The notes beneath the pieces were generated by a model, which was given only the letters and a program-made list of their open reading frames with translations, had not been told where the DNA came from and did no database searches. A stretch of 64,000 nucleotides of DNA from Spisula solida (Eukaryota > Mollusca > Bivalvia > Venerida > Mactridae), in assembly GCA_947247005.1 (NCBI GenBank), contig OX365959.1, positions 40,213,097-40,277,096 on the forward strand, written 5' to 3'. Both the position numbers and the translations under genes were made by a program. Shown here piece by piece: positions 24,601-36,039 of the stretch; within the stretch, counting starts at the first letter, position 1, and each line of letters starts with the position of its first letter.

Positions 24601-27600
24601 TATATAGTTTATTTCAATTCCATTAGACTGATAGCCTATGAAGACAATACAATTGCATTTTGCAGAAGTACATTTTCACATAAGCAGAACGGTGCTTCCA
24701 ATGTAGATATAAAAGTGTAAACATATTCTCAACCAAATTCTAGGATTTAGAATACATGTATCTATTAAATATCAAACATTGATTAAACTTTACAACTAAA
24801 CTTGGTCCCTAAACATATTGAAAGCTTTTTGTAAAATTGTATTATATCTTCAAATTATGTCCTTAGACCCAATTCCCAAAATACCAAGACAAAGGCCAGT
24901 TACTTAATAATTTTCTGTAATTCGTGTACGGCCTTTCTCTACACCCTGTACTTTGACTTTATGAAACTGTAAGTGTAACCCACGGTGAGTTTCTGTAATA
25001 ACGAAATAATGTTGCTATTTTAGTGTTGTTTTACCGTTTTAACGGGCTAATCATTTATAGAATGATCGGTATTCACACTGACTTGCCATATTATTAGATA
25101 TTTTCCCCAATCCTCACATTCTTATACACAGAAAGGTAATCGAAGCCCTCGTTTATCACATACCCATTACCGATATCAGACAGTTAGTAAAAACATGAGA
25201 GTAACCTACAAGTAATAGTATGTGATTAAAGTAATTGTTTAGATAAAACAAGAAATAATGTTTTTACGTGGCAACACATTACTCGATCTTAACTTTCAAT
25301 ATTTTGACTTAATTCCAAAATTCCTTTATCATATATTATGTAATATTATTTTCGTATTGTCTGATGGATACATTATTTCTAGATTGCCCCAAACCCGATC
25401 GCGATCGATGTTATCGTTTGTCCGGTTATCTGATGTCCAGTCGATATCTTAAGACCTCAAGACGTCGGCTTTGTACACTGTATTGCGATGCGTTATGTGA
25501 ATCCGATGCGTCATCATGACCCGACTCGGCGGCTGTATCTCGCGGTATCAAATATCTTCAACAAAGTGGAAGCGAAGGTTTCTTAATCCTTATTTAGCGG
25601 ATTACTTTAATTTAAATAAGTCTGATGGGTTTCAACAAGGTGATAAAATTGATTAAATATCTAATATATCTATATATAATCCTATAATGACATTATAGAG
25701 GTATTTGATACCGTTGCCGAGATGGCTTCGCTTCCTCATTTGACCGTTTGAGTAATCTACTTGAACGGTCACGAACGTACCTTGAAAAAATAATAAAATA
25801 AGTAAAACTAATAAGCACGACATCAAGAGATCTCTATATCTATCCCATTAGATCGTATCATCTGATAAATATACTGTAAAGTAATGTAATATTTGTTGGT
25901 TCCATGACATTGCATATTAAGTTATTAACCTGAAGTCCACGGAATTTAATTCGCGCGAAAATGGGTGAATTAACAGTACTTAACATGAAAATAGCATACA
26001 TCTAAAGAAATAAAAGCAAGTTATCTATCTACATTTGTATATCAACGGTAGGGCTAATAAGACAGAAATCGTAACATCTGTTGGGTCGGCGGCCACTGGA
26101 CTTTCGAACGTTGAAGAAAAACCAGTGCGTTCATCAAAATATCAAATCGTTAAAGCATAGTAAACTAATCGCCTATTACTTTCACTGTACTCATATTATA
26201 AGTACATACATCATTTCTTAGTGTTTGCGGGCAAAATGTTTATCTATATTTTTGCTGCGTCATTGTCTTTGTGTACAGAACAGCCATCTTTGTCTCATGT
26301 GCATCCGCTATGCGGAGCGGGAATATCTTAAGAAATAAAATAAATGCAAACGAAACTAACTTTAATTTCATGCTATCTGAATCCAGCAACGTTGATTCAA
26401 AGGCTACTTGAAGTTATTGACATTTTATTACAAACACAAAATACACTCCTTTCGACGACCAGCAATTGACTTCGCATTCGTCACTATTTTATCGCTACCG
26501 GAATTTTCAAGTGACACTGTTAGTAAATAGTAGTGATAATGAAGGGTGCTAAGTTTACGACTTTGTGGGTTCATTTTGACACTTTCTAAATACTGCTTAC
26601 GTCCCCCGTTGAGTGTAGAGTACCATCCAATACGATTTTCACTTATTTTCGCTACTTAACAAGCCTAAGTGAGCTGTATTTGAACACGGGACCGACGTGT
26701 ACGCTTTTATAGATTTTGGAGCGGTCGTACACAGCACGAATAGGGTCGTAAAGTTATATGACAAGTTGTTTTTACTATTGATGTTAAAGTTTTCATCTCG
26801 CTTTGAGAATAAAGTGAAACATTTGATGTTCTGTGTATCGTGTTTAGATGTGTATGCGTATTTAAAGCTGACTTTGAAGTTTCGTCCAAAATTCACCGTT
26901 TTAATTAAGTTGTCCACAAAATTCATTCGTATTGTCTGGGTCCATTTATTATACTTATCAAACACTACACACGTGAGCACAGTTAAACAAGGTAGCTAAC
27001 GTGTTCCAACTCGTCTAATCGCATACAGTAAACTCTCTTTTATCGTCAACATTGAAAGTAAAGCTTTTTTAAGTGTTTGAATGTGCACATTAGTAAACCG
27101 CGACATCCAGGTCGTATCAGAATAGACACCTTCCGGGATTCGCACCTTCGATCTCATTCCTGCTCCTAGGGAGGGTGTAGTTATCCCTCTGTCACCAAAT
27201 GCAATATTGCAATCGAACGTAGAAGAAATAACAGTGACATACTACAGAACTAACCATTCAGCATCTGCACACTTCAACAAATTCTCATGCATATCATATA
27301 AATAAACTAACAGCATAACAGAGCTTATTGTTCGAAACTATTAAATAACCACCGCATACATAAAGCAGAAGCATTCAGCGTTAATTAAAATCCGCACCTG
27401 CGTAAAATTCACTGATTCACGTGCCATGCTAATCAGTAGCGATATTATGTAAGAAAAACATGTCTTTTGTTCATATATACAAAGACACACTTAAAGAATG
27501 CCCCGCAGAAAATAATATAGAACCCGAGGTACAAGACACACTTGAGCAACTGTCAGGGTGGTATAGTTTATGTACCCGCAAAGCTCTTAGATAAATTCGG

Positions 27601-28670
27601 ATCCACTTAGCCGGTAAAATTAATGAAACTCAAACCATGAGATGAACAGTATTTTAATACGTTTATTCATTTAAAACACAACTCGTCGGTGACAAATTAC
27701 GTATCAGTGCATTTATCGAATACGGGTTGGATTATTGCAACAAAAAATGGCCTTGTGAAAAGGGAATATTAAAAGCATTTTAATTCTTATCTCCTGCTGT
27801 GTTAGACGGAATGCCATTCAAGCAGTTTGACAAATGGATCTACCCGGAATACATCCATTTTACTTATCAGATTTATTTTATTAAACGAGCATGCTTTATC
27901 AACGCGGGGCTGTCGTTTGACACTTTGATACACCGCTTACAATACTTAATTCGATAATCCTACCCCTTTTGACCTCTTTCTACTACACCTATTGACAAAC
28001 GCAAAGTCCCTGATTACAATATATACATTAATCAACTATCAAACAAGCGCATTGCTATGTTTTTTGTACTCCATGTTTGCTCTGTGCTTCGTAGTTTTTG
28101 TTCACCATCGTGAACTCTCGGATTAGGAGGCAAGGTGACCTCTAATTTCACTCTTTAATTTATCACAAACGTCAGATTGTGTTGTCAAAGTCAATTACAC
28201 TTACCTGCCTATCAGAAAAAAATCTTGATGCACAGGCAACACATTTTGAAGTTTAATTTTACCTTAATTTAAAATGTCAAATCATCTGCGATCCAGGATT
28301 GTGACATTTTACTTCCCTGCTATTTAACCGATACTAATCCGTGTCTAAGTTGCCACCGGAGTTCTTTGACAAATCACTTTTTATTAATGATAAATTTTGC
28401 AAAAAAATGTTCGCAGTAATTTGTACGCCCGTGAAGGATGTTTGATACAATACGAATAACTGTGAATGGCTGTGAGGTATCAGCGAGATTTCGCATTGTG
28501 GACATGACATTTCCAAGTGGACGCATGTCCCTTTCCTACGTCTAGACCAATGGTCAACTTAAAACATTGTAGCTGTTAGTGCCATGCTTACTTGTTCATT
28601 TTAATGGGGTCACATATTATGAAACACCCTGTATGTTTGTCATTGTACCCTGTACTCGTGGCCTGTAAGT
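21680..28670. other. Long unique, repeat-poor stretch
   Basis: About 7 kb with little recognisable content: a hairpin at about 23482-23530 (CACTAATTAAAAA paired with TTTTTAATCAATTAGTG), a diverged TCCACGGAATTT repeat at 25931, and opposed frames of 100-113 codons at 26639-26999 without support. Its poverty in mobile elements contrasts with both flanks. Confidence 0.3.
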
Positions 28671-28674
28671 CTCC

Positions 28675-28780
28675 TTACCTGTTGTTTGTGTTCCTTAGTG
28701 TTCATTTCTTTCTCTGTTGTTCCGGTTGAATGTTGCCTGCCCTGTCCGGTCTGTTATTATCCTTCTATATAAATTTGTAT
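28675..28780 (+). mobile_element. SINE tail copy
   Basis: It carries GTTGCCTGCCCTGTCCGG and TGTTATTATCCTTC. The middle part (GTTCCTTAGTGTTCATTTC) parallels the copy at 10140. Confidence 0.6.
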
Positions 28781-28793
28781 TACATTGTAGTAA

Positions 28794-29018
28794 ATTCCAT
28801 TTGGCTCAGGAGTAGAAGTTCTGACCATTGAAATTTAAAAAAAGCAACATTTTGACCCTCAATACGTTAGTTTGAAGGGCCAGTTTCTCTTATAATCATG
28901 GGTATTTTGCCTATAAAATGCCTTTTAATAGGCAAACTACCCATGATTTAAAGAGAAACCGGGTAGAATTTGGACGTATCAAAATGACCTTTCAGATTCA
29001 GTAGCTAATGGAACCCCT
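28794..29018 (+). mobile_element. Hairpin MITE family, plus copy
   Basis: It contains a 77-bp palindrome at 28883-28959 (GTTTCTCTTATAATCATGGG paired with CCCATGATTTAAAGAGAAAC). The outer ends ATTCCATTTGGCT and AGCTAATGGAAC form weak terminal inverted repeats. A SINE tail lies immediately upstream. Confidence 0.65.
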
Positions 29019-29099
29019 GACATTGTATGATATTGCTGGGTGTCGCGATGTCATTAGGTCAATAAACTCGTGCCAAATTGTTCGTGGACGTTCCAAGTA

Positions 29100-29168
29100 T
29101 GGATTACCAGCTCGGCTGGTTAAGTCGAGTGCTGCTTTCCCTGTCTGACTTAATATTATCTTTTTACA
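29100..29168 (+). mobile_element. SINE tail copy
   Basis: CTCGGCTGGTTAAGTCGAG leads into TGCTGCTTTCCCTGTCTG and ATATTATCTTTTTAC. Confidence 0.6.
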
Positions 29169-29504
29169 TTCAATTATCTTATGTATCAATGCTTCACACG
29201 TTCTGATATTAACTACAATTCGCACTAGATACTTATAATTGCATTCCTGGGTCGATATAGATTAAGCCATTTGTATTCTTTGCGTTCATCTGAAGGAGAT
29301 TTATATCATTTCTTTCGCTAACAACTCACAAAATTTCCATTTTCTGTCTAGGTAGTACTCAAATTCTGTTACACAACTTGCAGATGCCAGATATAAATCC
29401 ACGTTTATAGAATCACACACTGCTGGGTTCCTATCTTGAATGAAATAAATTTTGAAACATAATGTTTTATTTGGTAATATATTTTCTTTTTTCTCTCGGA
29501 AACT

Positions 29505-29720
29505 CTACTGATAATACGCACCGATACACTTGTTTCTCCCTGGGTTTATTACATTTGTAACATTACCCAATATTTTAGACTTTAGCAAAGTCGTTCTAAC
29601 TCTTACAATATCTCCATCAGTAGCACAACTATTTATAGCAGTATCGCCGTCGTTTTCAACCATGTCATTGTAAACTTTTATATACGACAGCTGGGACTTG
29701 AGTTTAGCGGTTAAGTTCAT
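29505..29720 (-). CDS. Candidate terminal exon, unknown protein
   Basis: A 71-codon minus-strand frame has balanced, protein-like composition (Asp/Asn/Thr/Val-rich, two Cys) and no low complexity. Its stop at 29505-29507 is followed 34-39 bases later by a polyadenylation signal AATAAA on the same strand (29466-29471), as expected for a last exon. A possible acceptor (AG before CTGTCG) lies at about 29696; otherwise the ATG at 29720 could start the frame. I recognise no domain. Upstream on the same strand is another coding-like but frameshifted stretch (30531-31038), and the two may be remnants of one gene. Chance is a real alternative, since frames of this length are common here. Confidence 0.25.
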   Translation of the reverse strand: MNLTAKLKSQLSYIKVYNDMVENDGDTAINSCATDGDIVRVRTTLLKSKILGNVTNVINPGRNKCIGAYYQ

Positions 29721-29784
29721 TTTCTCATTCAGTTATTTGTTGGGCATTGTGTTGGGTAACTGTGGTATGTGATGTTTTTATGTT

Positions 29785-29858
29785 TCCTATACTCGGATGG
29801 TTAAGACGTTGAGTGCTGCCTTCCCTGTCCGATTTTCTATTATCTTTATGATCAGTTT
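29785..29858 (+). mobile_element. SINE tail copy
   Basis: CTCGGATGGTTAAGACGTTG leads into TGCTGCCTTCCCTGTCCG and TATTATCTTTATG, parallel to the copy at 29100. Confidence 0.6.
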
Positions 29859-30003
29859 ATGAGTATACAACCGCTGACTGTCAGCATAATCATCTATATT
29901 GCCATCAACATGGTCGCCACTTTCATCATCATTTTCATCACATTCGTCAATTTCATCATCATCCTTTTATTCTTCTTCGTCGTAACCGTCATCAATACAG
30001 CTA

Positions 30004-30144
30004 CATGGGTGAAAGTTTTCAGGCACATACCTGAACTTCAGGTTTTTGAGAGTACCAAAAAGTCCGTTTTTCTTTGAATTCCTTATATAAATTGTCGATT
30101 TTTGAGGATTTCAGGGTTTTCTGAATTTCAAACTTTCACCAATG
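30004..30144. mobile_element. MITE of a three-copy family, copy A
   Basis: The ends are CATGGGTGAAAGTTTTCAGG and the inverse of CATTGGTGAAAGTTTG. The flanks CAGCTA (29998-30003) and CAGCAT (30145-30150) look like a diverged 6-bp target duplication. Related copies are at 37559 and 38838. It interrupts an acidic minus-strand frame. Confidence 0.65.
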
Positions 30145-30530
30145 CAGCATCATCATCAACTACCAGAACACAACTGTCGGCATCATCCTTACACCAACTT
30201 CAACAACGACAATAACAATACCTTCTGCAACACAAGTCTTCCCTGGATTTTCTACATTTTTATTCTACTTTATTCTGTCTGCTACATTGTATATCAATCA
30301 CAGACTATGAATGCATCATATTTAGAAGACGGTTCATCTATAACATCTATTGAGTTGCAATGAGTTTTAGATCAGTTTGCCTCAGAGTTCCGTTGTCTAT
30401 AATTGGCTTGTTTGAATAAATGGTAGTCTCAGGATGGTTTCACACTAGCACTCGGTGGACCTATACTTGTATTCAAGTTGATTCAATTTGTACCCATATA
30501 TGGCGCCAACATTCGACACAGAGTCGTGCA

Positions 30531-31038
30531 TTATAAGAACATTTGTTCTGGAATTTTCATACGTAATGCATTTTTAATTGACGCTCCGCAGAGATATGGA
30601 GTAGAGATATGTAGCAGGGATATGTATGCGAGTGTAAAAAGGAAGAGGAAATTCAATATACCATCAATTTCGTCACGTTGCTCGACACATTTTCTATGTG
30701 TGTTCTGGTACAACAATGAGAAGCATAATTTAATCAGTTCTCTCGTACAGTCTTGCAGATTCCTGGAACTAATGTCATCTTCATCAATTGTTCCAAGGAA
30801 ATCGTCGTGAAATATTCTTAGTGCATTGCAACCGTTTTCTCATTTGTAACGCTGTAACATTTTGGTTGTCATGGTAACCGATTGTTCTTATCGTATAAGT
30901 AAACGTATCTCTAAAAGCCTGTTTCCCAATAATTGTAAAAGATAAATTAAAATGTCTAATGATGTCGATCAGGCATGAGTTTGTCTTTCTTCTCATCAGC
31001 GTGGGTCTTTTCTTGTCTAAAAAGGTTTCTACAAAATG
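30531..31038 (-). pseudogene. Possible decayed coding region with a frameshift
   Basis: Two overlapping minus-strand frames together look like one broken protein. The first runs from 31038 to a stop at 30784, with about 85 mixed-composition residues. The second runs from 30839 to 30531, and its first 60 residues are rich in Asp, Glu and Arg with three Cys. The switch falls at about 30839 near an AAAA run and is consistent with a one-base indel. Between here and 29505 lie a MITE (30004-30144), a SINE tail (29785-29860) and an acidic minus-strand frame over a degenerate TCATCA repeat (29875-29970) interrupted by a stop. I do not recognise the family. A plus-strand frame of 110 codons also crosses this interval, so the strand itself is uncertain. 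Confidence 0.22.
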
Positions 31039-31582
31039 TCAATTATTTGAAAGAGAGCTCTTGAACTAACCTCACGACACACTTTCCTAAAAGTAAGATA
31101 TTTAGAATAGATCTACATTGGTATTGTTTTTTTATGAAATGTAAAAACGAACTATTATTTCGTAAAAAGTCGGACTTTTTTTGTAAAGAATGACTTTTTT
31201 GCAAAAAACCCGGACTAGATGTATTTGTTTTTGAAGAAAGCACTATCTATTTGGTAAAAAACGAACTATTTTTTAAAAAAAAAACCCGGTTTATTATTTC
31301 CCAAAATCGAAGTAGAAAAAGTCACGTAGCAAACAACGTTTAGGTATGTCAGTGTATGAATTCTATAGACTGACACTTTCCGCAGGGATGGGCTCAACCG
31401 AAAAAACCTCTTCCGCTTTCGTTATTTCTATTATCAGAAATGTCAGAATTATATTTTTGTATAAAAAGTTCACTTATTTCGTTTTTGTTAATTAAGTCTA
31501 TAATTCTATGATTCTATTTCAATTCATAGTTTTGTGATATCGTCACTATTTTTATACTAACTTTTTTCTCTAATCATCTTAG

Positions 31583-31755
31583 ACTGGGAAGAAAAAGTAT
31601 TTTTTGCCTATTTTGCTGTTATAGAGCATGATCGCGAATTGCTGTCGGAAACACCTTGTGCAATATTTGCCAGATGCGACGAACTACAATTTACAGACTG
31701 TTTTCATAATTTCCCCCAAGAAGAATGCTGGTATTGTTGCAACGGGCGGACATAA
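31583..31755 (+). CDS. Cysteine-rich C-terminal exon of a small secreted acidic protein
   Basis: A pyrimidine-rich acceptor (cttttttctctaatcatctt followed by AG) ends at 31582. Read in phase 1 to match the 13247 donor, the exon adds residues 24-80 and ends at TAA 31753-31755. The joined protein is 80 residues. Cysteines fall at 49, 55, 63, 72, 75 and 76, giving C-x5-C-x7-C-x8-C-x2-C-C. Trp25 and Trp73 flank the domain. After signal removal there are 12 Asp/Glu against 4 Lys/Arg, so it is strongly acidic and unlike cationic defensins. Six cysteines suggest three disulfides in a secreted ligand or peptide. I do not recognise the family. The exon looks richer in G+C than its surroundings. The weak points are the 18.3-kb intron and the lack of an AATAAA nearby; the first clear one is at about 33.44 kb. 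An unseen middle exon cannot be excluded. Confidence 0.45.
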
Positions 31756-31782
31756 TTGAAACGGTTGTTGATTGCACATTGT

Positions 31783-32155
31783 TCAATGCGATTGGTCCTT
31801 ACTTACACAATGGTTAATGCTATTGGTCATTACTGACACAATGGTTAATGCAATTGGTCCTAACTTACACAATGGTCAATGCAATTGGTCCTAACTTACA
31901 CAATGGTCAATGCAATTGGTCCTAACTTACACAATGGTCAATGCGATTGCAGGTCCTAACTTACACAATGGTCAATGCAATTGGTCCTAACTTACACAAT
32001 GGTCAATTCGATTGGTCCTAACTTACACAATGGTCAATGCAATTGGTCCTAACTTACACAATGGTCAATGCGATTGGTCCTAACTTACACAATGGTCAAT
32101 GCAATAATTATTGGTCCTAACTTACACAATTGTCAATGCCGTTGTTTCTAACTTA
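31783..32155. repeat. 31-bp minisatellite, about 12 copies
   Basis: The unit is ATTGGTCCTAACTTA followed by CACAATGGTCAATGCA, period 31 (for example 31861 to 31892), and central copies are nearly identical. It starts about 30 bases after the stop codon at 31755, so it would lie in the 3' UTR of the cysteine-rich gene. Each unit carries an ATTGG (reverse CCAAT). Two copies have short insertions at about 31947 and 32106. Confidence 0.92.
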
Positions 32156-32739
32156 TTGCACATCTGAGCACATCTAAGCATGGTTATGACAATGTGTTGA
32201 ACGAAATGCAGAAACGATGAATCAACAGCACCTGACTCGCCTCAAACAGGACAACAGACAGACATTCTACTTGCACAATGAATAATTGATAATTTAACAG
32301 GTCGAAACGGTAAAAATTTCGACACGTTTTCTTTCATCAACATGTCACACTTGTAACTCTCTGATCATGGAGATACTGTCTCGTGCTATGGATTTAAAAT
32401 GAGCGTTTGTTCTCATGGTCCGACAATTTTATACGTTTTATGCCTCAAAACTATGAAAAATACGATATCTTTTAATCGCTATCTGTCATTTTGGTCTCTT
32501 TACGGTGTTTTGATTTTTGACGAGTTAAAACATTTATTGTAAGATCTGACACTGATATTTCAGAGTTAGGAAAGTTAATATTATATTGCATCTAATAGGG
32601 TATGATAGGGTATGGGAGTTTTCATGATCCGCTCATATTCTGACAACCCGCAATACTTAACTTTCTGTAACTTTCTGAATCCGAGACGTAAGAATAACAT
32701 TGCTTGTTACTGATTGCATGCTCACACCCAATTCATTCT

Positions 32740-32890
32740 AGATAACAACAACAACGTCATCATTATCATCAACAAACAACAACAATAACACGAACATCAA
32801 CAACAAAAATTACAACAACAACAACAACAACAACATCAACAACAATAATAATAACAACAACAATAATAACAACAACAACAACAACCATTA

Positions 32891-32954
<64 letters not shown>

Positions 32955-32955
32955 A
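32740..32955. repeat. CAA/ACA microsatellite
   Basis: About 200 bases are dominated by AAC/CAA triplets with ATC and AAT interruptions on the left. The last 70 bases are an almost pure run. Confidence 0.95.
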
Positions 32956-32959
32956 TCCT

Positions 32960-34380
32960 AAAGAATTACTGTACACGTATACAGTTGACAAATAGAATCA
33001 GTGCACATGTACACATAATGACGATATTCTCTTCTTAAAACATCTCAGTAATTCACCACTCATAGTTAGTGACTGATTTGTACACACGTATTGCTTATAT
33101 CAATTTAAAAATTATGACTACTTCATACAGAGCATTGCTTTGTTCAGATGATCACGTAAAAAAGGTTTTGAATGTGAAGTTTCAATCGATTAAACTCTCG
33201 GTGACAAGTGACATTGCTAAACCACCAAACACTTTTATTATTCAACCGGTGAAATAGTGAAATAACTGCGTCCGTCACGTCAGTAACTTTCATTGGAACT
33301 CTTTATGGTTGCGTGACGGTCAACATTATTGTCACCAGAATTATTTTTTAGACTCCCTGGAATCGGCCCTTAGGGGCTAATCTGTTCCTATAGTAATCAA
33401 TACAACAATATAAACTCTGTGACTCTGTCAAGTTGACGAATAAAAAATAGAAATGGACACATTATAAAATATTCATGCCAGCTTGACATATCCTGACCGA
33501 GTTCAACGGAGCGTTCGGTGAGCTTAAAATGAGTTATATACATGTAAACAGCTGATGATCAAACTCATTCAGACCCATTCAGATGCTTGGTTATTTAATT
33601 TTCACGTCAAGTAAAGTCACGTCAAGTAAATGTTTCATTATTGAGTACATGGAATCGTAGAGAATATCTCAATTACTCCTCGTCAAATTTCACACTTCTT
33701 CTACAACTTCTGCTTTGACAATAGCGTACGTAAACTCTACTCCTGTGAGGGAAACATGTTAACATGTCGAACCATCGCTGATTTCAATGATGGTAACTTA
33801 ATACAGAGCAATTGTCTTCTCCGTAAAATCAATATAAAGGTCTACACTGAGCTGTTGGATGTCAAATTTCCTCATGTAACTGTCAACATTGACAAGAACC
33901 TCAATGAACAATGTAAAATAATAGAACGATATGACTTGAATAACAATGCTCCTGTTTTTCATGGCGTTAACCGTATCAATGACGTTCTTGTCATCAGATT
34001 TCGTAATTCATTTAATCAAAATAAACTATCCGGAATGTGGCCATTATCCGGCAACTACGCCAGTTATTGCGCATTATTAACGATTCTGTTGTATTTAAAT
34101 GGTACTCATCATCTATAGATTTGATATTACATAGCTTGCATTGTGAGATATTTCCCATTCTAAACTGTTCAGTATGATACAGAATGGATGGGACCAGACG
34201 AACGCTGATGAAATATTCATTATATTTGCACTGGGTGTATTATTGTCTGCGTGGTCGATTTTTGTTTTTGGCATCGCATAATTGGATTGGTTCCTTCAAC
34301 CATGAAGTATTTATAGTTTGGTTACCCATTACCGTGTTCACCATTGAGAGAAAAGAAAGTGACAGGTGCGTTGACTGCCG
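32960..34380. other. Mostly unique sequence downstream of the microsatellite
   Basis: It contains a direct repeat of CACGTCAAGTAAA at 33604-33631, an AATAAA at about 33440 that could end the cysteine-rich gene's transcript, and the unclear 120-codon frame at 33756. Confidence 0.3.
33756..34118 (+). other. 120-codon ATG frame, coding status unclear
   Basis: An ATG-initiated frame of 120 codons shows fairly even residue use (Asn, Leu, Ile, Asp, Val) and no repeat content. It is the longest ATG frame not explained by a repeat. There is no recognisable domain, signal peptide or nearby splice signal. A short inverted motif (CCGGAATG...CATTATCCGG) lies at about 34028-34050. It could be a single-exon gene, a transposon fragment or chance. 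Confidence 0.15.
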
Positions 34381-34388
34381 GACGAGTA

Positions 34389-34568
34389 CAGTCATGGCTC
34401 GATATAACGACACACGATATATTGACGATTTCAAATACTGTCATCATTACATGGTGACAAATGTTTCAAAACGTTATTTGTACCAATTTGGTATACCTAC
34501 ATATTCGTTATAACGACATTTTGCTTGTCAATGGGAACTAACAGCTTCGTTATATCGACACCTGGCTG
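34389..34568. mobile_element. pogo/Tigger-like MITE, diverged copy
   Basis: The left end CAGTCATGGCTCGATATAAC and the inverse of the right end (CAGCCAGGTGTCGATATAAC) are flanked by TA (34387-34388 and 34569-34570). It is the same family as 62482-62637. The CAGT start and TA target are typical of pogo-like elements. Frames crossing it are spurious. Confidence 0.7.
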
Positions 34569-36039
34569 TACATATCATATTTATGGTATCCAGAGACTCC
34601 TACACGACACGCACGGTGATAGGATTGTGTATTCCAAGTAATAAAACCGCCATGAAGTACATGTACTTACAATTTAGTTTCCATTTTAGTTTAAAACTTA
34701 CTAGGGAATATGTCATTCACTATAGGACAAAAACATGGGTCTAGTGAGCCGTTGAGGACAAAAACGTTATCGCTACGGAACACTGTTCTCTGTTCCCCGA
34801 CAGCGTCCTGCGTGGTCTGTCACGAAATGTCTCTATACTCCGCTACAATAATGTATACAACTGGGATTTTCCCTCTCAATGTACCTGACATCATTCATCC
34901 ATCCTATTTTACAATCCTAGTATTGAAATGTTTTTTCCTAGAAATCAATGGTAACAATCAATAGTTGACCTGAGCATTCCTGTCATTGCTATACACAATG
35001 TACAGTCACTGTTCGCGCGCACACAGCATGCCGTCACATGCGACAATGATATAGTTCACAATATTCCATTCAGACTTCAGCAAGAACCCAAAATCGATTC
35101 CGGTAAAACATCAGGATCATCAGCAAAAAACGCAAGGCATCTGACTGATGTTCTTGTACATTATATATTGCACATAACAATTCGCGGTCTCCTTGCGTGA
35201 GGTCTTATATCTTGGCATTGTTAATTACATTTTCGTTACAAATCAGAGATATTCGCCTTATAAGGGCATATACGTCTGTTATTGTTCCCGTTTGCCAAAG
35301 GAGAAAAACTTGTATTGTTTATCTAGGAAATTATAATGATCAATCCCTGCATCTTTCATGACGTTGTCTCGTGTGGCCTAAGATTATGTCTTCTTGTAAT
35401 TAGTTTGTGTCAATATTGTTATGTTTTGTTAATTTCTACTTTCCCTTATCTGTCTAGGTTGATGTACCTTTAAGAAAGATGTGTATTAGTTCGCTGAACT
35501 GTGTTTTTGCCAGTAAATTTTCTTTTAACGCCTGGATAATCTATTAGTATTGTAGTGCATGGGGTCAGGGTAAACTCCATGGGCGCCCATACTAAAATTA
35601 ATGAAAGTGGTTATCCAGTGCTTCAATTGCTCAGCAGTAAAAAGAGCTACTGACTCTTTCTCCCATTACCACATGCATGACGATGGCGACCACCATAAAT
35701 GATGTGTCAAGAGTGTCGGATGAATGTAAAGTATAGAATTTGTTCCAACAAAAGCAAAACACACAGGACACAGAAAATATGAGTCGGTTCCTGACTACAT
35801 GCACGTCCCTTATGTAGCTTTGGTGTAGCTTGCTTATAGTGTTAGAGTCTGGATTCCTTATTTGTGCTGATGGGATGCCCTGTTCACATACATTGCATTT
35901 TGGCTGTGAGGTTCAACAATTTTGTCCTGAAACATTATTTTAAGTTAACTCCCACATCGGCAAAAGTTGCTGACTCAGTCGTCATTGTTGTGTTTTGAGT
36001 ATTGTATATAAGATATATTTTGCGCAGTTTCCAAGGTAC

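Larger units (their letters stand above)
13248..31582 (+). other. Inferred first coding intron, about 18.3 kb
   Basis: The intron starts with GTAAGT and ends with TTAG after a T-rich tract. It holds the Transib-like MITEs, the 109-bp array, a 30-bp minisatellite, SINE tails and long AT-rich unique stretches. A possible 43-base exon at 14013-14055 has an acceptor and a GTAAGT donor, but it would shift the frame of the 31583 exon into an early stop. The extent depends wholly on the two-exon model being right. Confidence 0.35.

Noticed and set aside
26639..26999. Opposed frames of 100 and 113 codons
   Set aside because: Both strands are open at once and neither has start, splice or domain evidence.
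27110..27195. Minus-strand GGTGCGAATCCC resembling a B box
   Set aside because: There is no A box at tRNA-like spacing and no family tail; too weak to call a SINE.
31783..32155. CRISPR-like regular repeats
   Set aside because: The 31-bp units are contiguous with no unique spacers, and the context is eukaryotic.
34184..34513. 109-codon plus frame
   Set aside because: Its second half is the pogo-like MITE at 34389-34568.
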